Below, in pieces: positions 1 to 7,556 of a DNA stretch of 34,729 bases. Source of the DNA: Corynebacterium hylobatis (GTDB lineage: Bacteria; Actinomycetota; Actinomycetes; Mycobacteriales; Mycobacteriaceae); contig NZ_RXHJ01000024.1 in the NCBI RefSeq assembly GCF_003955685.1, positions 1-34,729 of the forward strand, read 5' to 3'. The notes beneath the pieces are model-generated. The model was not told the DNA's origin, made no database searches, and was given only the letters and a program-made list of their open reading frames with translations. The position numbers were made by a program, and so were the translations under genes. The stretch's first letter is position 1. Each line of letters starts with the position of its first letter.

Positions 1-403
1 TTGACGCCGCGTAACACGCCACTCTCAAAAACTCAGGCCGATTCAGACGGATAGATGTCGAGCTTGGCTATAGCACGTGCCTGCGTGGTGGCTTGTCGAG
101 CAGCCTCGAGGAGTTGCCCGCTGCTGGTAACTCGAACTTCTCGGCTTATGTGGGTGGAGATCACGCGGAGGTGAGTTGCAGAGTTAGTTGCAGGTTTTAG
201 GGGGCCTACCTGCGGCACAGCACTGGAGTGCAAGAGGTGTGTGTCCTTTCGTGCCCTCGGCACGAAGCTTCGGTCGCATGAGATAGCAGGCGATCAATCA
301 CCGAGGACAGGGGGAAGGATGCCGTCGTGCGGGACCGCTCATGTGCAGGCCACTGGGCACGGTGTCGTTGCGCCACAGTGTGGTAGCGAAAACCAGGCCG
401 GTT
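1..403. other. Leading stretch without a supportable gene
   Basis: No recognisable protein or RNA was found. The only open frame of note runs on the minus strand from 263 to 33 (76 codons, GTG start). It has no familiar motif and no convincing ribosome binding site. The window edge may cut a larger feature. Confidence 0.4.
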
Positions 404-483
404 TGTAGTGATGTAGTGATGTAGTGATATAAGGCTGTAGTGATGTAGGGCTGTAGTGATGTAGGACTGTAGTGATGTAGGTG
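404..483. repeat. Ten contiguous 8-bp repeats, candidate centromere (parS-like)
   Basis: Ten 8-mers run without a break. They are TGTAGTGA (six copies) alternating with variants TATAAGGC, TGTAGGGC, TGTAGGAC and TGTAGGTG. The opposite strand reads as repeated CATCACTA units, close to the short heptad repeats bound by ribbon-helix-helix partition proteins of the omega type (from memory). The plasmid encodes ParA plus a small ribbon-helix-helix protein, so a centromere or operator function is plausible. The function is inferred; the repeats themselves are read directly. Confidence 0.7.
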
Positions 484-515
484 AGTCTTACAGCGTGTAG
501 GAAGCCAGCCGTGGA

Positions 516-865
516 AAGCAGTTCACTCCCCCGCTCAAGGAGGATGAACTCGCCTTCTACGACACCTGTGGCGTTTAACGAGTTCGCGATCCAGGACCAG
601 GGACGGGAAGGCTCGCAGAGATCGTTAGGCAGCTGGTGGGGTGCTGTGTTGTGATGTGCCCACGGCCTGGACAGTTCGGGAGGACGGCCCCGCTAAGCTG
701 TGCTCTTCGGTTAAACGACTGCTGATCCTCCACGGCTATTCACCGGATAAGCAACCGGAGGCCATCAAGCTGCTCATCGAGCAGATGGAGACCATGACAC
801 AACATGCTGCCTCACATTTTGAGATGCTCGCTCTACAGGTATCAGTACAGGGGAATAGGCCCTAA
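516..865 (+). pseudogene. Remnant of type I restriction enzyme HsdR, C-terminal part, frameshifted
   Basis: The stretch encodes pieces of the HsdR C-terminal domain spread over different frames. FTPPLKEDELAFYD (522-563) is followed by a shift to AFNEFAIQDQG, then LAEIVRQLVG (612-641), then another shift to WTVRED and KRLLILHGYSPDKQPEAIKL. The last part is open from a GTG at 641 to the stop at 865. Intact HsdR subunits are around 1000 residues, and neither HsdM nor HsdS is present here, so this is a dead fragment of a type I restriction system. The family call rests on the WTVRE...KRLL...GYxPDKQ...AIxLxxEQ pattern recalled from HsdR proteins. Confidence 0.7.
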
Positions 866-921
866 AGGGCCTATAGGGGGGTGGCCAAAAACCCCTAATG
901 GCCAGCTGTAACCTACCTGAC

Positions 922-1002
922 GGCGCTACCGTTTATGCGTAGAGGCGCTACCGTTTATGCGTAGACCCCAGCTCCGAAGAGGCGCTACCGTTTATGCGTA
1001 GA
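922..1002. repeat. Iterons: three 22-bp direct repeats, probable replication origin
   Basis: The 22-bp unit GGCGCTACCGTTTATGCG followed by TAGA occurs at 922-943, 944-965 and 981-1002. The second and third copies are part of an exact 37-bp tandem repeat (944-980 and 981-1017) whose extra 15 bp is CCCCAGCTCCGAAGA. Directly repeated units of about 20 bp beside a RepA gene are the usual binding sites of the initiator at an iteron origin. Here they lie just beyond the 3' end of repA, not in front of it. Confidence 0.75.
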
Positions 1003-1010
1003 CCCCAGCT

Positions 1011-1058
1011 CCGAAGAGGCCCCGCGAACCCTGAACTGGTTCGCGGGGCCTCTTCGGA
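1011..1058. terminator. 20-bp perfect hairpin between the iterons and repA
   Basis: Arms at 1011-1030 and 1039-1058 are perfect reverse complements around an 8-nt loop (CTGAACTG). The arms are GC-rich and immediately follow the repA stop codon on the minus strand, which fits a terminator. No T-run follows on either strand. The left arm begins inside the third copy of the iteron spacer, so the hairpin may also be part of the origin. Confidence 0.6.
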
Positions 1059-1064
1059 ATGCGG

Positions 1065-2039
1065 TTAGAAGGGGTTGTCCTCCCCCAATCGGTATCGTTT
1101 CTTGATGTCATCTTCCACCTGTCTAGGCACAGACGGATCACCAGGTTTCAACATCAGCCCGTTTAGGGTTGCTTCTACGGAAGCATCTGGCCACGCCTCA
1201 ACAACCTTCTCTAGGGCGGCGAGCACCTTGATTTTCCAGTTAGATCGACCCCGCATGGTGTTGGGGTAACTGGCGCCGAACTGTCCTCGTAACTGGTCCC
1301 AGGTGACGACAGTGATCCCGCGGTGGTACGAGAGCCTGTAGGTGAGCCAACAGTAGAGGTCTATAGCGAGGGGGGATCGTCGGATCTGCCGCAAGATGCC
1401 CAGGTCCAGCGGGACTGCTGAGCAGGTGAGTTCACGATAGAACGCTTCCGTCAGTGTCACTGACGAATCCTGCAGACTCAGCTGGTCTGGGCGCCTAGTG
1501 TCCCACCACAGCATGGAAGACTCGGCGATCAGGGTGTTGTCGAGTTGGTCAAAAGCGATCTGCTTCCCGTCCCGGTATTCATGCCCTTCGACTTCGATGC
1601 TGATCAGCGTGGCGAACAGGGATTTGAGCTGCTTGCGCAGATTAGCAATGTTCCCGTTCTTTCCTCCAGAGGCATTTTTGAGACCGACCTCGCGCATGAA
1701 CTCCGATAGGGAACCTCCTAGCGGGATGACGCGAGCTTCCTCAACAGGTAGGTCGCGGCGGCGGATAGCTTCTCGGGTGAGCCAGCACATGATGAGCCGC
1801 GGATAGACACCGTAAGGCAGGCCGTAGGGAGACATCATCGTCACCTTCATGACCCCGTTCAGGAGGACAATCTTGTCGCCGGCCTTCGAGCTGTGGGGGA
1901 ACGTCGCTTGGATCAGAGTCCTCGAAGAGAACGCATAGGGATCTAGAAGTCCATCTTCGATTTCCATCAGGCGAGCTTCGAGGGCAGCAACGGGCTCGGG
2001 CTTGCCCTTTCTGGTCTCTGACGGACTATAATTTTCCAT
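1065..2039 (-). CDS. repA: Plasmid replication initiator RepA
   Basis: 324 residues. The sequence has the pattern of the plasmid-encoded RepA family (Pfam RepA_C type): MSPYGLPYGVYPRLIMCW near residue 70, LGGSLSEFMREVGL near 107, then a Lys/Arg-rich SGGKNGNIANLRKQL segment, IDLYCWLTYRLSY and WDQLRGQFG further on. Proteins of this family bind iterons and load the replisome at the plasmid origin, and three iterons lie just downstream. The ATG at 2039 is preceded by GGTGAGGA at a short but usable spacing. The upstream region (2178-2210) carries GATGTA/TGCATC half-sites like those at the par operon, so repA may share control with partition. The family is recognised with good confidence; copy number and host range cannot be read. 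Confidence 0.9.
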   Translation of the reverse strand: MENYSPSETRKGKPEPVAALEARLMEIEDGLLDPYAFSSRTLIQATFPHSSKAGDKIVLLNGVMKVTMMSPYGLPYGVYPRLIMCWLTREAIRRRDLPVEEARVIPLGGSLSEFMREVGLKNASGGKNGNIANLRKQLKSLFATLISIEVEGHEYRDGKQIAFDQLDNTLIAESSMLWWDTRRPDQLSLQDSSVTLTEAFYRELTCSAVPLDLGILRQIRRSPLAIDLYCWLTYRLSYHRGITVVTWDQLRGQFGASYPNTMRGRSNWKIKVLAALEKVVEAWPDASVEATLNGLMLKPGDPSVPRQVEDDIKKRYRLGEDNPF

Positions 2040-2177
2040 AAATCCTCACCGCTTCTCTTGGGCGTTTTTGGGGTCATGGCCGGGGCTGTTGGAGCAGCGC
2101 CCGGCCTTTCATTTTTACGGTAGCAGTCGACTGTGCACGTCAGCGTCAACCGGCTGAACAACACCGGCAAGATTTAT

Positions 2178-2210
2178 CGATGTATATGCATTCGATGTAT
2201 ATGCATCGAT
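2178..2210. promoter_or_regulatory. Operator-like array upstream of repA
   Basis: The 14-mer CGATGTATATGCAT occurs twice in direct orientation (2178-2191 and 2193-2206). Read as half-sites, GATGTA or TGCAT(C/T) starts at 2179, 2187, 2194 and 2202, giving 8-7-8 spacing. The same geometry occurs at 2364-2392. It lies about 140 bp upstream of the repA start. Control by the plasmid's ribbon-helix-helix protein is inferred. Confidence 0.6.
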
Positions 2211-2363
2211 ATTTTTCCTTACGAACTGCAGATGCGCTTAGCCTTCTCGAGGCGGCCCTATGGGCGGGCTGGGGACCTCGCTGAAGGGGTCGGTATACAG
2301 CCACTCCCCCGCTGGAGGGGGCGAGCCTGCCCCAAGGTGCGGTCGGTAGGGGTTAGGTGTAGC

Positions 2364-2392
2364 GATGTACATACATCTGATGTATGTACATC
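2364..2392. promoter_or_regulatory. Perfect 14-bp inverted repeat at the end of the par operon
   Basis: GATGTACATACATC (2364-2377) and GATGTATGTACATC (2379-2392) are perfect reverse complements separated by one T. Each arm is itself a GATGTA/TACATC pair, so four half-sites start at 2364, 2372, 2379 and 2387 (8-7-8). The element overlaps the stop codon of the ribbon-helix-helix gene. It may be an operator or partition site; terminator function is less likely because it is AT-rich. Confidence 0.65.
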
Positions 2393-2621
2393 ATGATTTC
2401 TTCTTGTCGAGGTACTCACGGAGGAGGTCTTCGAGGATTTCCTTCATGGATCGTCCCTCGTTCACTGCCTGAATCTTGAGTCGACGGTGAAGATCACTGT
2501 TCATCCGGAGGGTGAACATGGTGATGGGCTCCTCGCCATCATGGAAGGCTTCTGTCATGCTGCGGCGCGGAGCTGCCTTGGCTGAGGTTGGCGGCTGGAA
2601 CTTTGACTTCTTGTCGCTCAC
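2391..2621 (-). CDS. Small ribbon-helix-helix DNA-binding protein, partner of ParA
   Basis: 76 residues. A basic, flexible N-terminus of about 30 residues is followed by a ribbon-helix-helix fold: strand ITMFTLRMN near 33-41, helix SDLHRRLKIQAVNEG, turn RS, helix MKEILEDLLREYL. Such small Arc/CopG-type proteins act as the centromere-binding component (ParG or omega type) beside short ParA proteins and usually repress their own operon. The GTG start overlaps the parA stop as GTGA, so the two are translationally coupled. Arrays of GATGTA half-sites near parA, repA and downstream of this gene are its likely targets. DNA-binding by fold is well supported; the partner role is inferred from context. 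Confidence 0.85.
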   Translation of the reverse strand: MSDKKSKFQPPTSAKAAPRRSMTEAFHDGEEPITMFTLRMNSDLHRRLKIQAVNEGRSMKEILEDLLREYLDKKKS

Positions 2622-3205
2622 TGGAGGGCCTCCAGGATTTCCTGAGCAACATGCTCATACCCTTCGCTCTTGGCGGGGATGGCGCCGAATGAGTCTCGGA
2701 TACTTTCACGCATCGGGATGTAAACCTCGAAGAGGGGGATTTCCTGGTCCTTGAGGACCGTGGTGACATCTTCGAGGTTGCGGGTGCCAAGACGGGCGGC
2801 GGTGATGAGAACGCCGAAGGGAGTTTCGCTCAGGGAGGGGATGGTTTCCCACACGCGGGCAACCTCAATGCTGGATGCCTGGGTGGGAACAATCACGAAG
2901 TCTGCTTCCTGAATGGCGGCGTCAATGGAGCGAGCATCCCCCGGTGGAGTGTCGAGGATGACGATCGAATCTTTACCGGCGGCGGCGACCGCACGGGGCA
3001 GGCGTTTGAGGTTGGAAACTTCAACTGGGAACGGGAGGGGGGCGCCGGTGGATTCCGCCCGGTCCGCCCAGTCGGAGGCTGAGCCCTGCAGGTCGAGGTC
3101 AATGACGGTGACCTCGTGTCCGAGGTCACTGAAAGCTTTGCCCAGATAGATGGCGGTGGTCGTCTTGCCGACGCCCCCCTTGCCGTTGACTACTCCGATA
3201 ATCAT
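2618..3205 (-). CDS. parA: ParA-family partition ATPase (short type)
   Basis: 195 residues from the ATG at 3205, chosen because AGGAAAGG lies just upstream and the protein then opens directly with MIIGVVNGKGGVGKTTTA. The deviant Walker A (KGGVGKTT), Walker A' (IDLDLQGSASDW) and Walker B region (VILDTPPGD) are all present. There is no N-terminal helix-turn-helix domain, so this is the small ParA class that depends on a separate repressor. It powers segregation of plasmid copies over the nucleoid by ATP-dependent DNA binding. It forms an operon with the ribbon-helix-helix gene that overlaps its stop codon. A longer start at 3247 would place coding sequence over the operator array and is unlikely. 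Confidence 0.9.
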   Translation of the reverse strand: MIIGVVNGKGGVGKTTTAIYLGKAFSDLGHEVTVIDLDLQGSASDWADRAESTGAPLPFPVEVSNLKRLPRAVAAAGKDSIVILDTPPGDARSIDAAIQEADFVIVPTQASSIEVARVWETIPSLSETPFGVLITAARLGTRNLEDVTTVLKDQEIPLFEVYIPMRESIRDSFGAIPAKSEGYEHVAQEILEALQ

Positions 3206-3234
3206 CGGGATACCTTTCCTAGGAGATGCAACAT

Positions 3235-3287
3235 GATGTAAATACATCTTACATCTATAAATCGTGATGTACCGATGTATTTACATT
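3235..3287. promoter_or_regulatory. Operator array upstream of parA
   Basis: Six half-sites of the form GATGTA or TACATC start at 3235, 3243, 3250, 3266, 3274 and 3282 (the last is TACATT). The outer pairs form GATGTAAATACATC and GATGTATTTACATT. Spacing is 7-8 bp within each cluster. The array lies directly in front of the parA start, where an autoregulatory operator is expected. Confidence 0.7.
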
Positions 3288-3427
3288 TACCTTGATAAAT
3301 GGCCTTTTCCTTAGGTGTCTTTGAGGGATTTGGGGGGTGCTTTCCGTCCATGTGTGCTGACTTTGAACTCTCCTTCCTGGCGGCTGCTTTCCAACCTTGG
3401 GGTCGCCGGTCCTGGCGGTAGGGGTTA

Positions 3428-3459
3428 ACTACAGCACTACAGCACTACGTCACTACGGG
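3428..3459. repeat. Four 8-bp repeats, second centromere-like cluster
   Basis: ACTACAGC occurs twice, followed by ACTACGTC and ACTACGGG, all contiguous. On the other strand this reads GTAGTG-type octamers like those at 404-483, in the opposite orientation. The cluster lies in a ~640-bp gap between parA and the next gene. Confidence 0.5.
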
Positions 3460-3694
3460 ATTGCAGTGCGGGAGCGGCCTGAGCGGCACCCCGCCAGGCA
3501 GGGGACGGTGGTTTTATCCCCGACTTCTGAAGTCTCGGGGTGGGGGGGGACCCTGTTCCTCCTCTACTGGCCAGCTGCTCAGGGGTGAGCGGCGGCTGCG
3601 TCACCTCAAGACCGGGTGCCAGAGTGCCGGGCTTTCCCCTGGGGTGGGAGCTTCTTTCCGGTCTGGGACGCGGCTGACAGGGGAGAGGGTAAAT

Positions 3695-3747
3695 AAATCT
3701 CTACATCGATACATTAAAATTTATCGATGTAGAGATTTGTAGATGTA
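3695..3747. repeat. 17-bp perfect inverted repeat with GATGTA half-sites
   Basis: Arms at 3695-3711 and 3722-3738 are perfect reverse complements (AAATCTCTACATCGATA) around a 10-nt AT-rich spacer. TACATC, TACATT, GATGTA and GATGTA half-sites start at 3702, 3710, 3726 and 3742, so spacings are multiples of 8. It could be an operator of the ribbon-helix-helix protein, part of a partition site, or a terminator for the gene ending at 3845. The sequence alone does not decide. Confidence 0.55.
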
Positions 3748-3844
3748 TATCAGCTGTTCGCGCTTAATGTGCCTGAGCTTGGCTTATCTAACCGCTGAAG
3801 GGATGAGGCTTCTGCGGGCGCGAGAGGTGCTGCATTGCGGGGAT

Positions 3845-4981
3845 CTACGGGGAAGGGCTCTTTTTCGTGGCGGTGGCGAAGTCGCTGAGCCGTACGGCGT
3901 GGACTTTGCGGCGCCCCATGCTGCGCCACCCTGAGTAGTAGCCATCCACACGCCTTTGTCGGCTGGGTTGGCTGGTGCAGCGGGCACCTGGGTCGGCTTG
4001 GCATCCTCTGCAGGGCTGTGTATCGACTGCCCGCAGATAGAGTTGCTCGAGCTCGTCTGCTTCCTGTTCGGTGAGGTGTCGGGAGCATGCGGGGCCGCGG
4101 GTTTTTCCGGGCCAGGTCACCGCCCGGCTGGCGCATGCTCCTCCGGCCTTGGTGGGCCGGCCGCACAGGATCTTGTTCTCATCGCTGCCTCGGTTGTGTT
4201 GTTTCCGGGTTTGTTCTGCGGCGGCGTGCTGATCGGCCTGATCCCTGAAGGGCAGGCTCCTGGAGTCGGCCTGGGAGGCGAGGTCGTACAGGAGCCACAT
4301 CGGCATGGGGGTTGTCCACGAGGCGACTGTTTTATGGACGAAGTTGACGGCTGCTGCCACGGGCAGATCGTTTTCGATCGCGTCGTAGGCTTCCTGGTAC
4401 ACGTCGATGTCGTGGAGGGCGGATTCCATGGGGTAGCCCATCTGGGTGGCGAATTCCGGCAGCTCCAGATCAGGCGATGACCCCTGGTAGCGTTCCACGG
4501 CTTCCTCGAGCTCCAATAGTCCGGTGGCCACCGAGAGGTAGGCCTGGGCGAGGTCGAGGAACTCGGTGGCGCCGCGGGCTCGGGTGAAGGTGGGTTTGCC
4601 GTCGTGTTTTTTCTCGCCGATGTAGTCGTCCTGGAGGGTTGTGTCGACGACGCGGCGCATGACGCGTAGGACCAGGAGTTGGTCGATGCCATCGAGTTGT
4701 TCGTAGTGGGCTGCCATGCCCGGCATCATCACGCCGGTGCCCTCGGCGAGTTCCCCCAGGGTGAACAGCAGGAGGCGATCGCCCATCTGTTCATAGGGCA
4801 TCTCCCATCCTCGGTCGTAGAGGGTCTGGGCTAGTTTTCGGTCGTCATAGTCGACGTCTGTGCCTACCAGTTCCCGCAAGCGGGGGGTCTGGGAGATTTC
4901 CCGGTACACAGATGCAGCCAAGGGGGGAAGGGAGGCTTGTGGGGTGGTCGTGGTGCGGGGGCTGGAGCGTTTGCGGGTCAT
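3845..4981 (-). CDS. Hypothetical protein with C-terminal zinc-ribbon motifs
   Basis: 378 residues from the ATG at 4981, which follows a strong AGGAGG. An earlier start would lack a ribosome binding site. The first ~270 residues are acidic, helix-rich and unfamiliar. The last ~100 carry two cysteine clusters. One is CGRPTKAGGAC...ACSRH. The second is CRGCQADPGARC followed by basic residues, which matches the short zinc-ribbon found at the ends of many actinobacterial plasmid and phage proteins. Nucleic-acid binding is therefore plausible but unproven. It is divergent from the Cro/CI-type regulator at 5068 with 86 bp between them, so the two may be controlled together. I do not recognise the family. 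Confidence 0.75.
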   Translation of the reverse strand: MTRKRSSPRTTTTPQASLPPLAASVYREISQTPRLRELVGTDVDYDDRKLAQTLYDRGWEMPYEQMGDRLLLFTLGELAEGTGVMMPGMAAHYEQLDGIDQLLVLRVMRRVVDTTLQDDYIGEKKHDGKPTFTRARGATEFLDLAQAYLSVATGLLELEEAVERYQGSSPDLELPEFATQMGYPMESALHDIDVYQEAYDAIENDLPVAAAVNFVHKTVASWTTPMPMWLLYDLASQADSRSLPFRDQADQHAAAEQTRKQHNRGSDENKILCGRPTKAGGACASRAVTWPGKTRGPACSRHLTEQEADELEQLYLRAVDTQPCRGCQADPGARCTSQPSRQRRVDGYYSGWRSMGRRKVHAVRLSDFATATKKSPSP

Positions 4982-5013
4982 GGTTTCCTCCTGGGGAGTG
5001 GGACGGTGGCCCC

Positions 5014-5040
5014 ATATGATACTTATAGTCTGTAGACCTT
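5014..5040. promoter_or_regulatory. Divergent promoter region between the zinc-ribbon gene and the regulator
   Basis: A TATAGT (5024-5029) could be a -10 box for the plus-strand regulator, and ATATGATA nearby could serve the minus strand. GTCTGTAGAC (5028-5037) is a small 4+2+4 palindrome of the kind used by Cro/CI-type controllers. The assignment is tentative. Confidence 0.35.
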
Positions 5041-5067
5041 TAGTCATCATCCCGTGATGTTGAAGGG

Positions 5068-5310
5068 ATGGACACAGATGAGAGGCTCCTCCGGGCCTTC
5101 GGGCAGCGGCTGCGGGCAGTACGGACAGCGTCGGGGCTGTCCCAGGAGGCCTTGGCTCATGCGGCGGGTCTGCATCGCACGTATGTCAGTTCGGTGGAGC
5201 GCGGGGAGCGCAATATCGCTTTGTTGAACATCCTCACGTTGGCCACGGTCCTACAGATCGATGCGGGGGAGCTGGTGGCGGATCTGCGTCGGGCCCCCAA
5301 CCCGGAATAA
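5068..5310 (+). CDS. Cro/CI-type (XRE) helix-turn-helix regulator
   Basis: 80 residues, almost all one helix-turn-helix domain: LRAFGQRLRAVRTASGLSQE, ALAHAAGLHRTYVSSVERGE, then NIALLNILTLATVLQIDAGEL. The size and pattern match small repressors such as restriction-modification controller proteins and phage or plasmid Cro-like factors. The ATG is preceded by GAAGGG at very short spacing, so translation may start on a nearly leaderless message. A type I restriction remnant lies 4 kb away, but no restriction gene is adjacent, so a plasmid-maintenance repressor is equally possible. A perfect palindrome follows the gene at 5341-5365. Confidence 0.85.
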   Translation: MDTDERLLRAFGQRLRAVRTASGLSQEALAHAAGLHRTYVSSVERGERNIALLNILTLATVLQIDAGELVADLRRAPNPE

Positions 5311-5340
5311 TCGCAGCTCAGTTCTGGTTTTGGCCGGAAA

Positions 5341-5365
5341 TGTAAGGTGTAGGCTACACCTTACA
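5341..5365. repeat. 25-bp perfect palindrome (12-bp arms)
   Basis: TGTAAGGTGTAG and CTACACCTTACA flank a single G. A related half-site (TGTAAGGGGTGT) starts at 5403 and overlaps the small palindrome GGTGTTCAACACC (5410-5422). The element lies 30 bp after the regulator stop. It is neither GC-rich nor followed by a T-run, so it looks more like a protein-binding or recombination site than a terminator. Confidence 0.6.
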
Positions 5366-5422
5366 ATCACTGTTTTTCCGCATCTGGGCCCATTCCCGCC
5401 GATGTAAGGGGTGTTCAACACC

Positions 5423-6870
5423 GTGCACTCCACGGATGGGCCCAAGCCCTGCCCGCGCAGCGGTACGCCCCGTGGTGGGGGAGGGGAGCCCCGCGGCGAC
5501 GGAGCGGCCCCCGCCTGCCGCACCTGCCGACGGCGAAACATCAACGATTTTTCGCCACTCCGCCCACTGTCCCGGAACTGGTGTGTTCCTCGTCTTTTCT
5601 CCCCTCGGTGCACGCCTCGTTGCGACTGTCCTGTCATCCTCCTGGGGGTCGGCGCTTATGGCGTCGCCGAGGCCGGAGGAACCGGTCAGTGATCAGGCGA
5701 GAGAGGTTCCCCTGGTGGAGACCGCGGAGGAAGCCTTCACGGTTGCTGGCTAGACGGTTGATCCGCAGCTGAGAACTCTTGCCCAGCAGCGGGCAGGAAC
5801 TCCCCGTATGCCTCACGACGCAAGGCGGGAAATGATGGACGGCGCAGGATGTTCCGCGGGCTTTCCCGTCACCACTCCCAGGGGTTCTGGTCCACAGGGG
5901 AGAAGCGGGATCCAGTAGGGGGAGGGAGGCAGTCGGTCGCTCGTGAATGTCCGGGCCACCCCTGTTGGTATTGCGCTGTCGGAAGTGAACTGGCAGACCA
6001 GGACGCGGACGGTACGTGATCAGGACTGCTCCGCCGGGCGGGCCCGGTGACGACGGGAAACTCAGTGACGGGCTGCCGGCGGAGTCATGATGACGTCCGT
6101 GGGGGAGTGGGCTGCCGGGGGTGGTCTGCGTGGGTGTGGGTGTCCGGTCGCCCGCCCTGGGGGCGTGCGACCTCGGTGGGTGGGGTGGGGGTCGCTTGGG
6201 GCTCGCCCTGGGGGCGATCCCTGCGCTTGGGTGGGTGGGTGGTCGGGGCCCCGCCCTTGGGGGCGTGTCCCCTTCGCGTGGGGTGTGCGGGAATCCGCCT
6301 GGGGGCGTCTTCCCTCGGCAGGTGGCCCAGGCCTGGCTGGTAGAGGGTGTCGGCAGGGGTGAACCCCCGTTGGTGGCCGCCACTGTCCGTCGGGCAGCGA
6401 GGCCGTGATGGAGCGGGGGGAGTGCGCCGCGCGGAGGGTGTCTTCCGGGGTGGGCATTGGGGTGTTCCCCTGGCCCGTGTGGGCATGGCCGGGACAGGCG
6501 GGAAACATCGATGGCGGGTGCGCCTTGCGCCGGCTGCCGGGAAGGCCGGTTCCCTAGGTGGCAACGGGGGAGTGGTTACCCACTGGGAATGGGGGAAACA
6601 ACGGTGCCCGCGATGGATCCACCGGTTCACCACGGGGCACACCTCTGCCCGTTTCCGTCCCTCGCGCTGCCCACCCAGCAGATCTCGAACCAACCTTCGA
6701 AGAATACCCCGGAGCTCACCGCGCAGACACCCACTCCCGGGGTGCACACCGCGGCCCGCCACGAAGAAAACTCCAGACCTACAAAAGTGACCCCGACAAG
6801 GCCCATTAGGCGGCTCGCCACACCCACCATTACGGGCCCGACAACAGTGACTACCCACTCATGGCGGCGG
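5423..6870. other. Long GC-rich stretch without a supportable gene
   Basis: Open frames exist on both strands but they are low-complexity (Pro, Arg and Gly rich), overlap each other and carry no recognisable domain. They look like by-products of high GC content. CGCC(C)TTGGGGGCG-like units recur at 6153, 6204, 6252 and 6296, roughly every 44-51 bp. No RNA gene was recognised. Confidence 0.5.
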
Positions 6871-7450
6871 GTCCGTGCGGACAGGGGATACACCCGTCGA
6901 CAAGACACGAGGAGACTGGCTGCGCCGACCGTTAGCAACCCGCCGAGTCGTCGGATAAGGGCAGGGCGAAGAGGGGAGCGCCCGGACGGCGGGGAAACCA
7001 GCCACGACGAAGTATTCCGAACACGTGCAGGAATCACGACGTGACTGGTCCCAGATGTTAGCTCCACCAAGGGCCTCACTGTGCCTGAACCTCGACGCTA
7101 AAGACACCCCCATGCAGACCCGCAGTAAAGCAAGGAACCGTTCGGCGAGTGGGTGGCCAGGAGGAGGGGTGGTCGGACGCTCTATTGGGGGGTCGGGTGG
7201 TACAGTTTCGACACTGTTTTCGCTGGTAGTGGCGTTTTAGGGTGGGGTGACTGGCTGTACCAGGGGGTGGTACAGCCGGTGGTACAGTTTCCCGGCCCCG
7301 TTATCGCACTCTGAACGCGGCGTTTTTCGGTGGGTAATCCGGGCTCTGTCGGGGCTCTGTCCCGGGTTGTGGGTAGTGCTTTCGAGGCATGCTTTCTGGC
7401 AGGGGAGTGATGTTTCGTTGACGGTTCGGTTTTCCCCGCGGCTGACGACG
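6871..7450. repeat. Diverged tandem block, copy 1 (~580 bp)
   Basis: The block aligns by eye with 7557-8145 at an offset of about 690 bp. Shared islands include GTCCGTGCGGACA, GAAACCAGCCACGACGAA, CCCAGATGTTAGCTCCACCA, CGCTGGTAGTGGCGTT and GAACGCGGCGTTTTTCGG. It contains GGTACAG motifs at 7198 and 7281 and an inverted repeat GGCTGTACCA / TGGTACAGCC (7253-7262 and 7268-7277). No intact gene lies in it; a partial frame ending GGETSHDE...RTRA.ITT is shared with copy 2, suggesting decayed coding sequence. Confidence 0.65.
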
Positions 7451-7556
7451 AAGATAACCCCGAACCCAGCAAGACACGCTGGCACGGCTCACCCAGCAGC
7501 TCACCACACTCGCCCTCGCAGACCCGGAAACAGCAACCACCGACCCGCGACAGTGG

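Noticed and set aside
33..263. 76-codon minus-strand reading frame with GTG start
   Set aside because: No ribosome binding site, no known motif, and it lies at the window edge next to decayed sequence.
404..483. CRISPR-like short repeats
   Set aside because: The units are 8 bp and contiguous without spacers, and no cas gene is present.
2364..2392. Inverted repeat as a rho-independent terminator of the par operon
   Set aside because: The stem is AT-rich, is not followed by a T-run and repeats the operator half-site pattern, so an operator reading fits better.
5634..6858. Several long overlapping reading frames on both strands
   Set aside because: They are rich in Pro, Arg, Gly and His, overlap in several frames and show no domain, as expected from stop-poor GC-rich DNA.
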